Position numbers and translations under genes: made by a program. A DNA stretch of 63,872 bases. It comes from Apostichopus parvimensis (Eukaryota > Echinodermata > Holothuroidea > Aspidochirotida > Stichopodidae). Shown here piece after piece: positions 47,850 through 62,183 of this stretch. The DNA lies in the NCBI GenBank assembly GCA_000934455.1, contig KN884428.1, positions 17,753 to 81,624 of the forward strand, in the 5' to 3' direction. Below the pieces are notes generated by a model. The model was not told where the DNA came from and did no database searches. It saw only the letters and a program-made list of their open reading frames with translations. The stretch's first letter is position 1. Each line of letters starts with the position of its first letter.

Positions 47850-50670
47850 CTAAAATACAAAGAAAGTTGTACTATTTACCCTGCTAACCTTACGAAGCCG
47901 TCTGTGATAATGGCGTATATAATGGTGGGTTGACGGTACATAGTTCACATTGAATTATGATATTGATGCCAAAAATCAGCCGAATATTCAGTTTTTTTTT
48001 CACCTTAATGAGCAAGTTTCGTACTGTAAGCTCTCATGTTCCCCTAATCCTTTACACTCTTTTATGATCTTGTTTACTTTTTGTTGGTTGTTTTTCACAA
48101 AATAAAAAGTTGATCACAAGATAAATTTCATACTAAAATACAAAGAAAGTTGTACTATTTACTCTGCTAGAACTCGCTTCATTTGTCATTTATTTTTAGA
48201 ATGTATCTTAATATGCATATCAAATATTACTTGCATCACCTCCATTGACAAACTCCGAAACCTGTAGTAGATTTGCAGACGTCATCAAAATATCCCGCGG
48301 ACACATCAAAAATATCTTACGAGCCACATTGCAGTTGAACCCGTAGACTAGTGTACAGATTGATTTATAACGCAAACCGTCCAAAAGAAGAAATCCCTGT
48401 TGCCGTATGTAACATATGTAGGTACCAAATAGTCGAAGAAACTTTGAGATTTGGAGATTGGCTTGACTTTTGCTCGTGTGAGGGCTTTCCCTAAGAGTAA
48501 ACATTCTATTAGCATGTAAGTTTGTTTTTTTTTGAGGGAGGGGGGGGGGGGGGGGGGATCAAAAGGCAAATATTAATGACCTAAAAATATTGGTGGTGGG
48601 AAACACTTTCAAATGACTAAATGTCTGTATGTTCCTTCAGAACTGAATATTTACGTTGATTGTTTTAGATATTCCAGCGTCGCGTTGATGATTCACAGTA
48701 CTTTTATCTTTATTGGGATGACTACAAGATTGCCTTTGTAGATCGAATTCAGAACTTCTGGCTCGGAAATGAAAAGATATATATCGTGACGAACCAAAGA
48801 AAATGCGAATTTCGAATCAACTTTGTTAACCGTTAAGGTGATCCTTATTACACCAAATACGATTTCTTTCGTACCTTGGATATTCTGCGATTCTAATTTA
48901 TTGATGGAGAAGCACACTTCAAACATTTGTAGATCTGGTTTTTTGCCACCTTCGGAATATTAGTCGTATGCTTAAAAACTGTTCCATGCTTTAGTTTCGG
49001 CGAGAATTTATTCGCGTTATTCACTGATCGCTGGACGTGCTGTCTGTAAGTTGAAACCTTTAATTCGCGTTCGGAATACTGCCGCCAGAGTTGAAGTTCG
49101 CGCTCGAGGTACGACCATATCACAGCCATTTTTATCCGACTTCATTGGTTACCTTTTTCTTCAAAGAGTTTCAAATTATTGTTGTTAGTTGATAAAGCCA
49201 TTCATGACCTAGCCCCGCCTCATTTATGTGAATTGGTTCAGTGGTACGTTCCTGTTAGAAACCTTCAATCAGGTTCTATATATCTAGCAAAAAAAAGTAG
49301 TCTGTCACAGAGTCTAAGAGTGATGGAAAATTTCTAAGCTTTTTATATAAATATCATGCTCTTGAAAATTTAGGTCCAAGACGTTTCAATGCTTTTCCTC
49401 TAAATCTTCGTTCTAGTCAATCTCATAACGTCTTTTAAAGTCGCATCAAAACACATTCATTCAAAATTCCTTTAATCTCTTAATTGTTGTCATGTTAAAA
49501 GTGTATTAAGTTTCAAAGATTCAAAATTAATTTAATATTTTTATTTTTCGTATCAGTGACGAAAACGAAAACGAAAGGCTAGATGTTGGAATGACGGAGA
49601 TGTAAATAGGTAGAAGAAGTAGAAAAGTAATTTATACCTGTTACGAATATCTCTCCGGCCAAATAGCTAGTAGACCAATGAACGTATCAAAAATTCAGGT
49701 TTTCAAAGTTAAGGCACTTTATTTAGTAACATATAAACCCGCCATATTATACAGAACCACATTATTTATTTTATTCTTGGCATAATGCACAAACAAAGTG
49801 TAAAGATTAGTAACCACATGGATTCAAAAGAAAGATGTAATATTCATAGTTATTTTGAATGCAATCAGACATGTTATTTAAGAACCAATAATTTTACAAA
49901 TCTATTACCCAAAAGAAAGATACGGAAGTATCACAGTGCAGAATGATATGTACCATAAGCAAATTATCACAAACACGCACACCCACAGCCATGCGCGCAA
50001 ACACCTACTTACGTGCTTGACTAGAAAAATTCGTCCTAAAATATCATTGTATTGGAAGAATTAAACTGTTGTCATGTTAGAAACGAATGCTTAAATGTGC
50101 TCACATCGTAAATTAAATATATTCCAGACTATAACATGACAATGGGCATAGGCAAATATACCGTACCTGTTCTTGAATATAGGAAAGCCGAATCGCCTGT
50201 AACTTAACAGTGGACAATTTTCCTCTATTTCCCGACTTAAAAAAACGTATAGATAAAATAAATATAGGCTATATTAAAAAGAATATAGATCACAAACTAA
50301 CCTATTGAAAATGAGCACACATGAATGCACTTCCTTTAATTTACAACAGACCAGATCAGGGGTCTCTAGCGGTACTTATAAATATTATGTTGTAAATAGC
50401 GTATACTTCGATCATGTAGGATATAAAGTAAATACTTAGACAATATTAGCAACAGTTCAGTAGCAACATACATACAGGAGTTGGTAACCCCTTTCCATTT
50501 CTTGTATTTCCGTTTAGTAACGATAAAAATAGATAACACTCGACGTTATTCTAACACATGTCAATAAACATTTGTAATAAAAAAAACATTATTGCGATGG
50601 TGCATGGTAATGCATTAATCTTATTGTTGTTTAATCACCTCTAAACAATCGTTAAGAACCATGAAGACTA
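47850..50670 (+). pseudogene. psi2: gutted FReD gene copy
   Basis: Relics: end of exon 3 at about 47894-47935, intron 3, intron 6 with a long poly-G near 48539-48557, exon 7 at 48669-48873 continuing at 49546-49612, and a scrap of exon 8 at about 50593-50660 (gatggtgcatggtaa). Exons 4-6 are absent. Exon 7 still reads as FReD for 55 codons, then has a stop in the NRYG region and is split by a LINE insertion. Structure parallels psi1, so both descend from one already broken copy. Confidence 0.8.
48874..49545 (+). mobile_element. CR1/L2-type LINE 3' fragment inserted in psi2 exon 7
   Basis: This is flanked by the 7-bp repeat tttcgta (48867-48873 and 49546-49552), a target-site duplication inside exon 7. 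Reading through decayed frames gives FCDSNLLMEKHTSNIC, HALVSAR, KLKPLIRVRNTAARV and DHITAIFIRLHWLPF, the conserved C-terminal part of CR1/L2-type reverse transcriptases. 5'-truncated, as is usual for LINEs. The tail is AT-rich. Confidence 0.85.
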
Positions 50671-52152
50671 ACAACAGGCTATGTGAAACTACCACAAGAG
50701 CAGTTAACAAAATTTTAATAAATATTTGTTCGTTTTTCATTAAGATTATATGGAAAAAATTCAGAACACATCACATGTCCACTTAATCCAAATCTAATGT
50801 CTTTTTGCCATTTTAATAACACTTTTAAGTATGATGTATTCCCTCTACCAACTAATGCTCAAATCACTTTTATTGGCCTAAAACATTTTACTGCACGTCA
50901 TTTGTAACATTAATTTAATTATTAGAGAAAACTATCACGTTACGCCATAACATTGAAATTGCGCTATGTACCAAAAAAAAAATGCCAAGTGGTGTCAAAT
51001 ATTTAAAAGCAAAGCTAAGTTAACTTATAACTTAATCCATTGAAGGTTCCATTGACAAAGTATACTATCCTAAGCGTATGCTGTCCGTTGTCTTCTTTTT
51101 ATATTTCTTGCAAAGTACGCCATTGTTTCTATTTTCCAAACATTTTTCAATCTTATTATTTACTTAAAAAGCTAAACATATATTTTAAGTAGATATTATA
51201 CTTGATCACTGCGATGTTGTATAGCCCTTATGTGTGGCTAACACGTGTACTCAGTGACTGTAAGTAGTGTAAGTAGTGTAATAGGTAGAAAAATAAATCG
51301 ATTTCCTATTGTTTTCCTCCCTTCTTCCTTCTTTATAAAAGTGCGCAGAAACGTCACGGCTGGGTTGTAAAATAAACCGGAGCTCTATGTTTGTTTTACA
51401 AACTCGTACGTCAGGTGCACTTTCATATTTAGTGATATGATTAAGGAAGCAAGTGCAAACAAGATTGAGCTGTTTAAACCTTCCGTATGTATATATCATC
51501 ACCAATGAAACGGTATTGAGAGCCAGATCGGGGCCCTGCAGGGGAAACATGCCAACGCATGCCATAAGTTTGTATTGTTTGTGTTCCATATGTACCATAC
51601 CATTCATTATCCAAGGACCCCGACATTGTAACCCAATGGTCAAGCAATCCCTCTACTCCTCATGCACCCAGTAATACCTGACCATAACAATCTGCAATGT
51701 TTGCCATATACATTTAACTTCTCGAAGCATCTTAATTCATTTCCTAAGATATCCGTAAACTAAAACAGACAGAACAATATGATACATATATACCTTGAGG
51801 TAGTACGTACTCGTTAAAGTCTTTCCTCAAACGTGTGGATGTTTTCAGAATATATTTATTCACGGTTACCTGGCATTTAATTTATATACTAGCAAGACGG
51901 AAACTTCCTTATTGAATATCACAATATTCTGCCAATCGACCTTTTAACCTACATGTATCCTGTTGGTTACAGTCTTCAGCTTCTAAATTTCCTGGTATAC
52001 TGATACCTTTGTTTAATATCTACTGACCAAGTAGAGGAAGTGCATTGATGACAAAAGCATCACAGGTGATTTTGCTGTAAGTCAGCATTGCTCTTAATTA
52101 AAATACATTTCATTCGTGTTGTCATTCATATTATAACCAAACATTCATAATA
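50671..52152 (+). promoter_or_regulatory. Module M2 and 5' flank (candidate promoter) of gene D
   Basis: Near-identical to 16517-18040 upstream of gene B, especially 51890-52152. Small indels elsewhere break the open frames seen in the other copy, so they are not conserved genes. No convincing TATA box near the ATG. Confidence 0.45.
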
Positions 52153-55100
52153 ATGGACTGCCTCCTTGTCCGAGCAGCGCTTGTATCTTTCTTAGGTACA
52201 GTGACGATCGGTTTTACTTTGGCAGACGGAACGGTGAGTTCAACATGTTATGATCCTTGTTCTTGTTGCATCGAAGACTTCTTAATTTGTAGGATTTTAC
52301 TTTCCATCTGTGTGGAAATGAATACCTAATTTAAACATTTAAAAAGCTTATTTTTCTATAAGTTTAAATATCTTCGGATTTTATAGCTGGAAAAAAGTTG
52401 TTTCTTTTATAAATATGAATAACATGTTATCATACAACTATAGTTGCAATGCTACAGGCATATAAGTGAATAGGGTAAAGATTGAATTTCGTTGTATTTG
52501 AAAGTATAAATTTAAGATTCCTTATAGTTTCTAACATTTTATCAAGCCATTTTGAAGACGATAACAATGGAGGGAATAGCTGCCCTGGAGTCATTGAAAC
52601 CATTTTATTACAATTTAGGGGGTGGTCATCGGCCCCAAATTTCTTTTAATTTAGACGTCAAGTGGTCTCAGGCAAATACTGTAAATGCGGTCTACATAAG
52701 AAGCCCATAACGGATTTTACTAATGAATACTTTTGCGAGGCTGTTAATGAACCCCGACCAATTATTTATCCCCCCGCTGACGATCGGAGGTGGTCCTTCC
52801 ATCAGACATGCAAATAGGTAATATATATAATAATACGTAATATATTTCAAAACGGATATCACTTTTCATTTGCTTTCCAGAAATGAAAACCTTATGTATG
52901 AAAAATACTTTTTATTTAAAGTGATTTGAAAAGTGTAATATATTTTGTGTTGGCAGTTTTGTATATAGTTGTCATCTCTCAGTATAGGCCATGCACGAGA
53001 AATCAAAATCATTTCTATTTCTTGAATGAAATTCCAGAAGTTAAAGCTAGGTTTTACAAATACATGGCATTTAAATATCGTCCTTTTTGAATATACATTT
53101 GTAGGAACTATTGCTCAGAAAGCTGTCCTGATTATTTCTCAACAAAATTCTGTATAATCAAAAAAGACTGTAAAATTTCACTCGCGACACAGGCCGTCAT
53201 TTAAAACAATATACAGACCGTAGTTATATGTTTTTCTCTCAATAAGTTTGTGTGTGTTGTTTTTATATTGTAGTCATCTCCCAATAAAGGTCCAAACTGG
53301 TAAAAAATGATTCAATTTGTAGATCTATTCCAATTGATTTCCAAATCAATCTTAGTACAACAGAAACATGGTATGTAAACCTCGCTCTCGTTGGACACGC
53401 ATTTGTACATTTTCTCTTTCAGAAAACAGCTAGCTCACTGCTTTTGGATATTCTTGAAAAAGTGAATTTCTATTCTTTTGTTTGAAGAGACTGTTCACTC
53501 GGTCGGATAACAGGCTTGCGCAATAGCATACATATTTAGCTTCATAAGAGTTCTGTAACATACAAGTTAATATATAGTGTTTAGCGTTTATCGTTAGATT
53601 TTGAATTCATTTTAAAGATCTTTCCATTATTTATCAAATTTGATTGCGATTTGATCAAACAAAGACATCTGTCTAGAGTTGCTATTTTAAATTAAGACTT
53701 TAATTTAAGTTTTATCATAATTTGGAGAAAAAACCAAGTTGTAATCAAAACATTGCATTTATATATACATGAATCCGATACACATAGAGAACACAGTTAC
53801 TACTGTAAATTTTACAGTTTTGTACCACAGTAAAAACTAGATCGTGCTATAATTCGGTAGCATATGCTATTAGGATTGCAGTAAGAACTGAGGATATGTG
53901 TAATTCCAAAAAATCCAGTTGTTTGGGATTTGTTGGAATTACAAATATCCTCAGTTCTTACTGTAAACTTAAAAGCACATGCTACCGATTTATCAGATTT
54001 GTCAGCACGATCCAGTTTTTACTGTGGTACAAAACTTTAAGATTTACAGTAGTTAATCTCTGTGTGAATCGACTGATACATAATACAGGCGCATGTATTC
54101 TTTCTGAGGCATTTCTGAAAAACATTCACATTAAATGTTCCTGATCCTATTTTGTATATATAATCCAAAACTGACGTGATTTTTCTGCAAGCGACTACAT
54201 CCTACAAATTGGTCTATTACGACCACAAATGGACAAAAATCGTAAATTAAGAATTTCTAGGAATGACCAAAAGAGATAAAGAAGGAATCGAGAGGGATGA
54301 ATAACGACAATTTTACGTTTATGGTGATAGTTTTGTTTTCATAGTATACACCCCTTATGATGAGAATCATTCGCATTAATTTAGTCAAGTCTCATTTCAG
54401 GTACTGGAGCAAAACTACAAAATTATGTTTTCGAAACTTCTTTCATTTCTAATTTGCTGTTTTACACGTGACTGATTTTAATGTGTAAAAGTTGTCTTGA
54501 AAACGAAAGTTAGAGAATCAAATTAAGTTCATTATACTACTCACTCATTCATTTATTCCATACTTTTTTTGCGAGATATATATATTTTTTGCACTTTTAA
54601 TTTGAGTCAACTTTATCTAAGTATTTATTTCGTAAAATTCTTTTCGTTGAGTTCGCAGCGACATATTGTTTGTCGACTAATAATTTTACTCGAATTGCCG
54701 TTACTTGATATTCCTCTGTATCATACAACTGTAAATTTAAGTATAACTTACATTGTTGAATCATTCTTCATTGCAACGATAATGTAATCTTGCAAAAAAT
54801 GTAAACGTAAATTAACCACAAATAACTAAAATAAACAGAGGAGGTAGCTTGTTACCGGTTTACTTGCTTTAAGTGATATCGTAGATAGAACGGTTTTCAG
54901 TACAGTAACAAACCGCTGATTCAATCTGTTGGAGACACTATTTTCACATTGATAATAATATTATTTATCTGCAGACGATCTTTACTTTTCCCCCAAATCC
55001 AACCGAAAAGAAACAATAGCTTAATGATACTATGTAGCTACATATTCTAAGGTAAAGAACTATATATTATTTCGATTTTTGTGAATCAATTAACAGCGTT

Positions 55101-58100
55101 GAAGTAGTTTCTGTGTTTAGATTTTCATGGTGTATCTTACGATAATTAATGCGTATTTCCCCCATGAAGGCAGTAGACCTCGACTTTATTCAAAACTTCA
55201 AAAACAAAACTGAAAATGTGAAGAGAAAGACGGTCTAGCGGTTGCGTTTGGTTAAGGTATAAGGTACGCGGATATTGATAATTGGCAAATTTAAAAAGAC
55301 AATATAGAACACTGCAAGTTATATATAGATATATTTTCGTTTGTTCGTTAGATTTAAATGTAAACCTTCTGGTGAATGTCAATTTATTGCATTGAAGTAA
55401 CGTTTCCAATGTGTAATCAAAGGATATTCAAACATTAGTTGAAAACGAATCCCCACGTTTAGATTGTCATAATTCAAATTTGGATAATTCTCGTCAGTTC
55501 TTTCTTGTTCAGAGCAATATAAGAACTTACTAAAAATTGTTAAACCTTGATCAGCATAAATAAAATCAGATGTCTGTAGAACAGAAACTTAGGTTAATTG
55601 ATATAATTATATTTTTCTCGTTTATTTTTGGTATACTTACTTCAATGAAACTTCAAAGGATTTTAACACATTCGCTGTCAAACATAATATTTTGTAAAAG
55701 GAGAGAAGGAAATAAACTCTCTCTGACTGGCCCTTCTAAATGTTCAGAATATACACAAAACAACCAAAGTATATTTAATGATCCCAACGCATTTCAACAT
55801 GCAACAATTAAAGACTTCTAGACAATTTCTAGACAAAATCCTTCACAATAAGCTTAACTCAAACCTAGCTGTTATTACCCAAGTAAAGTGTAGGAAAGTA
55901 TTCGCCATTTGCAGGAAACAGGCATAGCAGATTCATCTAGTACACATGCCCTCATAGTTCACGACTGAATATAACATGTAAATAAGTAAAGCACGAGTGA
56001 AATTGAAAATGTAGGGGAAAATATGTTTACTATATTTATCGCTGATAACATATGCATCATGATTCTCTTTTACTCAGAGTAATCAACAACTCTTTTTCGG
56101 ATCAACTGAAGGAAAAGTTCACGGTGAGTTTTTATTCATTTTCTATTAAAGACGTTTTTTTCAATCTCCTGTTTATCGTACAATTTCTCATTGATTGATA
56201 TTTTTATTCCTCATAAGCCATGCCAAACATTTGTCACAGCAACATCCGTTAATATTATTATGATCACTGACTCTCGTGTTATATGAGAAGAGATATACTT
56301 TTATTTTTACTTATAACTTCCTTCAGTCACAAGCAAGGCAATACATTTCGACCGTAGGAATTAACGACAGTGTGAACAAATCTTCGACAATATGTATTTG
56401 AAATTTGTACACAAATTGCATGAGAAGACCATATGTCAACATATGGTACGGTACACGTTGTGAAATAGTAAAGGATGCTCGGTGGTCTTAAATATTTTCG
56501 ATTCTTGGTTTCATTTTTTTAGTATTTTAAATAATTTATATAAAATAACCAACAAGTTATTTATATGTTGCATATGTTATATATATGTTGTAATTTGTGT
56601 ACCAAACATTAAGCTTGCGTACATAAACGTCACACATGTTCCATGATTATTGTCCGTACAAAGTAATACACCTGAAATGAACTTTCTTGAAAAAGTTGTA
56701 AAGTCTGAATTGAGTTTTACGTTCAAAAGCAAATTGGTATTAGATTATGTTGTTATGTTTTTCAGAATGTACTTTAATTTTTTTTATCGTTTTTGTAGTA
56801 TATCCCATACTCAAATCTTTATTTTCATAACTTTCACTAAACTTGAATTTCCCCCGTTTAGTTCAAAATTGATCAATTGTAATACTATTATGAAAAAAAA
56901 CCTTATGTCTTACTATTGCAGTTTGGCTCTTGATGTGTTAAGCTAGCATTTAGTCGAGATGAAATATATGATTGTTTAATTAACTTATTTTGGGTTTACA
57001 AATCTGGATTATTCACGGATAAACTTCTGTCGTTGCATGATAACCTAATAATACATCTTGAAGATAAATGTGTTCTCATGAAATCAGAGTCACCACTTGT
57101 TCTCTTTTTACAGACTATTTTTTCCTTTATCAACGTTCTGAATACCCAAGAGATTGTCTCGAAGTGTTGCATCGTTGTTCATCGACAAGTTCCAGTGGTG
57201 TTTATCTCATTAAACCAGACGGCTATGCCGAACCTTTCGAAGCCTACTGTGATAACAGCGTAGATGATGGTGGATGGACGGTACTTAGTTCAATTTGAAT
57301 TATGAATGTTGATGCCAAACATCAGTCTCATATTCTGATTCTTTCGCCTAAGCGAGCTAAGTTTTATGATGTTAGCTTGTATATTTCCCTATTCATTGAC
57401 GCTCTTTTTAGACCAAACGATTAGCAGAATATGCTTCAATAATATTACAATGTTTGTACTTCACATTTGAGAAATTATAAGCAAATCTATGAAAAAAGTC
57501 CTCGATCGAAAGCTCAGCTGATGATTATCATGTTAACATTCTTTTTTTTACTTTTTTTCATAAAATTAATTTTAAGTTGATCCAAATGTATATTTCATAC
57601 TAAAAAAGGAAGAAATTTTACTGTTTACCAAGCTAGATTTAATTTCACTTGTCATTCTTTGCAGAATATATCTTAATTTGCATATCAAATACTACTTGGA
57701 TTCACCCCGATGGTCAGCTTCTAAAGATCTTCAAATGGAATAACTACGTTAATGTTGAATAATCATTATAAAAAAATTAGAATTTAACTTAATAGCTCCT
57801 AACTTATGTTCAAATTACTTGTTCTGTTATGCAGATCATACAACGTCGGTTTGACGGAACGATACATTTTAATCGCAGCTGGGAAGATTATCAGCTAGGA
57901 TTTGGATTTCTTTCGAGTGAATTATGGATCGGTAATAAGAAGCTTTCGTACTTAACCAATCAAAAACGATATCAACTCCGTATTGACTTGACGACAACAG
58001 ATGGTTCATCTTTCAATGTGACGTATGATGCATTCCGAATAAGCGATGACTCCAACAACTACAAGATCGTCAAAGCAGATAAAACCAACAGAACAGTAGG

Positions 58101-61100
58101 TAAATATATAGAAATCCTTTGTAATACGTTTATTTGTTTCTCAAATAAGTGTTGTCTTGTCGAAAGAACTTTCGATATATATGAGGAAATAAGGATTTTA
58201 ATGGATATGAAAAATTTCAAGATGACTAAAATGTCACTATTAAAGAGAGTGATGATACCTTTATCAATATTCAATCCCGTAAGGGTTTTTAAGTTTACTT
58301 CCCTCCGCCTTATTTCCTGTTTCTACTACACTGTGTTTGTTGTGTATAGTGTGAATACAACTAACACACTGAACTGAACTGAACTTACTGATTATTCTCC
58401 ATTGTTACATCCTTCTGTACAGTGTATCTGTTTAGCTATATCATCTCCTAAGTCTGATCTTCATCTCATTAAGTTTTGCTTTATTTATTGTTGTTTATCT
58501 AATTTAGTCAACTTTGGCGATAATATCTATATGAGAACGTAATATAGTTTTTTATCAGTTACATTCACATTTGGAGGAATGCTGTCAAAATTGTCAACCA
58601 AGTTCTCACTCTTTACTTGCATATAGCAAAACTCGTTATGTTTCCTTGCGAAGTTCACTAAATCAATAGCTAATGTTTTTTATATTTGTTATTCTACTAG
58701 TCTTTGTAGATAACTACATCGAGTGGTGTCCAACAGATAAAATCTACAATGATGTTGAACTCTGCGATGCTACCTGTGCTGATCCTGATAGTTGTGTGAA
58801 TGCCTCCAGCAAAGGATCTTATTCTTGTGTCTGTCCTGAAGGATTTTTGATGAACGGTGATAACTGCATTAGAATAGAGGACTGCGGATGTTACATCGAA
58901 AGTGAAACAGATGGAGTGAGAGGTGTAGTGTTAAATGTAGGTATTTTCTTTCAGATTGTGATATCTATTACCAACAGTGTAACAATTCAAATTATGCTTT
59001 AACTGAGTTAGTGGATCGATTGGCATTTTCTCCCAACACCTTTCAGCCCGCACCCTCTTCAACTTTGGATATACGCACTTTTGCCATTAAAGTTGTGTGT
59101 GTTTGCAGTATTTCTTGAAATCACTTATTGAAGAAACCTTTTCAGATCCCTAAAGTTACTTATGATGCATGTAATGGTTTTCTAAATTCCAGGAAGGAGG
59201 AGTTTGCGTCTCTCCATTCCGTAACAAAAACTGTTCTTGTACGGATAATCATCTTTCGTGTGACGATAGTTATCAATGCGATCCTAACGCAGATTGTGAA
59301 GAAAGGAACGGTGTGTTACAATGTTACTGTCCGCCAGGATATAGCGGATACGGCACACAGTGTAGGCCTCCAGTCCTTTCGGACTGTAACGAACTGTACA
59401 ACAATGGCGTGAGAACAAGTGGTGTCTATGAAATCAAACCCACAAATTGGCTTGACTCTCCATTTGAAGTTTATTGTAATATGTCTGACGGGGGAGGCTG
59501 GACGGTAAGTGTGACAATTTTTCTTAAACCAGTGATCTACAAGCTTTAAGGTAGACGACACACAAGTAATCCATGAGGACCAAACCACGACCCACCAGAG
59601 CCCAATCCCTCAGAACGGACGTTCAAAATACATGAAAGCTAGCTTGGATTGTGAATAAGATGTCAAATAATAACTTGAAGATAATCAATCTCCATCTACA
59701 TATCTCTGAAAACTCCACAACATATTTTGCAATCCACGTTCGATTTGACACCCGTAAGCTAGTTTAAACAACGTATGTAGAACACGGTAATAGGCTACTT
59801 ATTAGACGGAGAAAGTATAATGCCTAATGTATTGCCACAGTGAGCGCATTCCATAAGAGGAATCATTCTCTATGTTGTGTTAGTACTATAAGGAATTTAT
59901 TTTTAGAAACTTCATAAAACTTTACCTATTGGTTGTTCCTTTGGATGAGGATTGATGTTTTAATTTTTAATTTTTTTAACGAGTAATAGTTATGACATCA
60001 ACATATTAGTGTTGGGAAACACTTACAAATTACTACAATTAATATGTATGTATTTTCCTTAAGAACTAAATCTTACGTTGATTGTTTTAGGTATTCCAGC
60101 GTCGCGTTGATGCTTCACAAGACTTTTATCTTTATTGGGATGACTACAAGATTGGCTTTGGTAATCGAAGTCGGAACTTCTGGCTCGGAAATGAAAAGAT
60201 ATATAGCTTGACGAACCAAAGACAATATGAGCTCCGGATTGACTTTGTGAACCGTTACGGTGATCCTTACTACGCCAAATACGAGTTCTTTCGTATCAGT
60301 GACGAGAACGATAACTTCAGGCTCGATGTTGGAATTTATTCTGACGGAGATGCAGGTAGGTTAATATCTGCCGAATTATCAATGCTATCCTGTTGGTTTT
60401 GTCAGTTTGACATCATATATCATGTTTATTTAATAACGAAGTGTTCATAAAGAAGTATTTAGTACTATTTGTATGATATGTTTCACTGGCCAATCATTTA
60501 CTAGTTTATACACGCCGTTTTGTCTTTGTTGAAAATAAACTTATTAACTCGACTGCAGATCTTGGTGACTTACTGTGGTAATAGTTTGTTGATCCAATTA
60601 AGGAGAAATCTTTGGCCAAATAGTTGGACATTTGTACCTACGAGCACTCAAAATCAAGACACCTCAGTTAGTAACATATACGCCCGTCATGGTATACAGT
60701 ACCTAATTATATCTATACTTCTTTGCATAAGGCACACACATAGTGAAAAGATTAATAACTTATATTCGACAAGATATACCGAATACTAGCAGTTACTGCT
60801 AATGCAATCACACATTTAACGTATAAACAAAATATTTTTATAAACCCATTACTCAAAAGGAAAATATGGAAATATCACAGGGTAAGATGATTATGTACCC
60901 TATGCAAATCTTCACGCATACGTACACCCACCCACCCACGCGCGTGCTTGCGCACAAACACAAAAATTTGCATATCGTATCATTTCATGGGGCTGAGCTC
61001 CTGGGTAGCTCGTGTTAGAGAGTACGACAACAGATCTTGCCCTTGGAGTTGGTTTAAGTGGTAAAGTAATCTATTAATTAACGACCCGTTCAAGTTGATC

Positions 61101-62183
61101 TTTATTGACTTTACTTATTTACTCCTTCTTCTATCAAAGTTATGCTCACTTCAAGTGATGTTAAACTTGATATCACATTTATTGCTAGATAAAAGAAACG
61201 ACGAGGAGATTATTCTTGCTGGAATAAAAACCAGTTCCGGCTTATATAGAGACAAGCGTGTTCGCCTAGAATAGCTACGTCATAAAATTATATTGTATTG
61301 GAAGAATTAAATTTCGGGCATGTTAAGAAGAGGGAGCTTCTTAAATTAAATATTTTCCATTCTATTACATGACAATAGGAAACTAAATAAAACTGTTGTG
61401 CATGACAATTTTCCTCTATTTCCAGTGTTTAAAAACTAATAGATAAAAATAAAATTAGATAAAAAGATAAACAAAACAAACTTATAACAAATGAGCACAC
61501 ATGAATGAACTTGCTTTAATTTGCAAACGTTGCAAATATTATGATGAAAGTAGCGTATACCTCGACCGGGTAGGAATTATTTTGTGTGTGTGATGTCATC
61601 ATGAAAGGAAATTCGTTACAAAAAAAAGAATTCACTAAACGCTTTCACAATATTAACAATAGTTCAACAGCATAACAAGCCATACCTAAGAGTTGATAAC
61701 CCCTTTCCCTCCCCATTCCCTTTTTAAATGTTTCGTTTGTAATAATCATAGACAATACACGACGTTTAGTTTAACACACGTTAATAAAAGTCATAGTTTA
61801 TAGGATATATCTACTTATTGAAATAACAACACGTATACTGATCGATGCAATGAACTAATTTGTGAATTTCTTTCTTTTTCTTGTTCTTTTGTTTTTATTC
61901 AACAGGTGATTCGCTGACCCACCATGATGACCGAACGTTCACTACACGAGACAACGATAACGATGATTATGATTATAGTGCTTACAGCTCTGAAACTGAC
62001 AATGCAGCGCATCATTATGATGGTGCATGGTGGTACATGAATTTTTATGATAATAATGGTAATGATTCATCTCTCAACAGTCCCTATGATAGTGAAGACT
62101 TTTATTGGGGTACCCTTCCAGGTGATTATAATTACATTAAATTTACAGAGATGAAAGTTCGTGCAATCGATGAAGAACCATAA
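52153..62183 (+). CDS. FReD gene D: secreted FReD-TIL-EGF-FReD protein, 549 aa, complete
   Basis: Exons: 52153-52233, 56078-56123, 57114-57280, 57835-58099, 58701-58936, 59193-59504, 60091-60355, 61906-62183 (TAA). Sum 1650 nt, 549 aa, same length as B. Signal peptide MDCLLVRAAL with a hydrophobic core; linker SNQQLFFGSTEG; truncated FReD1; TIL with C2 and C6 replaced as in B (YNDV, ASSK); EGF-like CPPGYSGYGTQC; full FReD2 with TTRDNDND and GAWWY but no flanking cysteine pair. Exons are very close to B; the most visible changes lie in exon 8 (HHYDGAWWY, NGNDSS, SEDFYWG). The exon 3 donor is gtactt rather than gtacgt, still canonical GT. Intron 1 is 3.8 kb against 2.1 kb in B because B suffered a deletion and D carries a large palindrome. 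Confidence 0.9.
53797..54057. repeat. 260-bp imperfect palindrome in intron 1 of gene D
   Basis: Left arm elements (ttttgtaccacagtaaaaac, gatcgtgct, gcagtaagaactgaggatat, aattcc) return as reverse complements (ggaatt, atatcctcagttcttactg, agcacgatc, tggtacaaaac). The loop is about 25-30 bases. It looks like a foldback or MITE element. Only the outermost right end survives in gene B (near 18622-18650). Confidence 0.75.
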
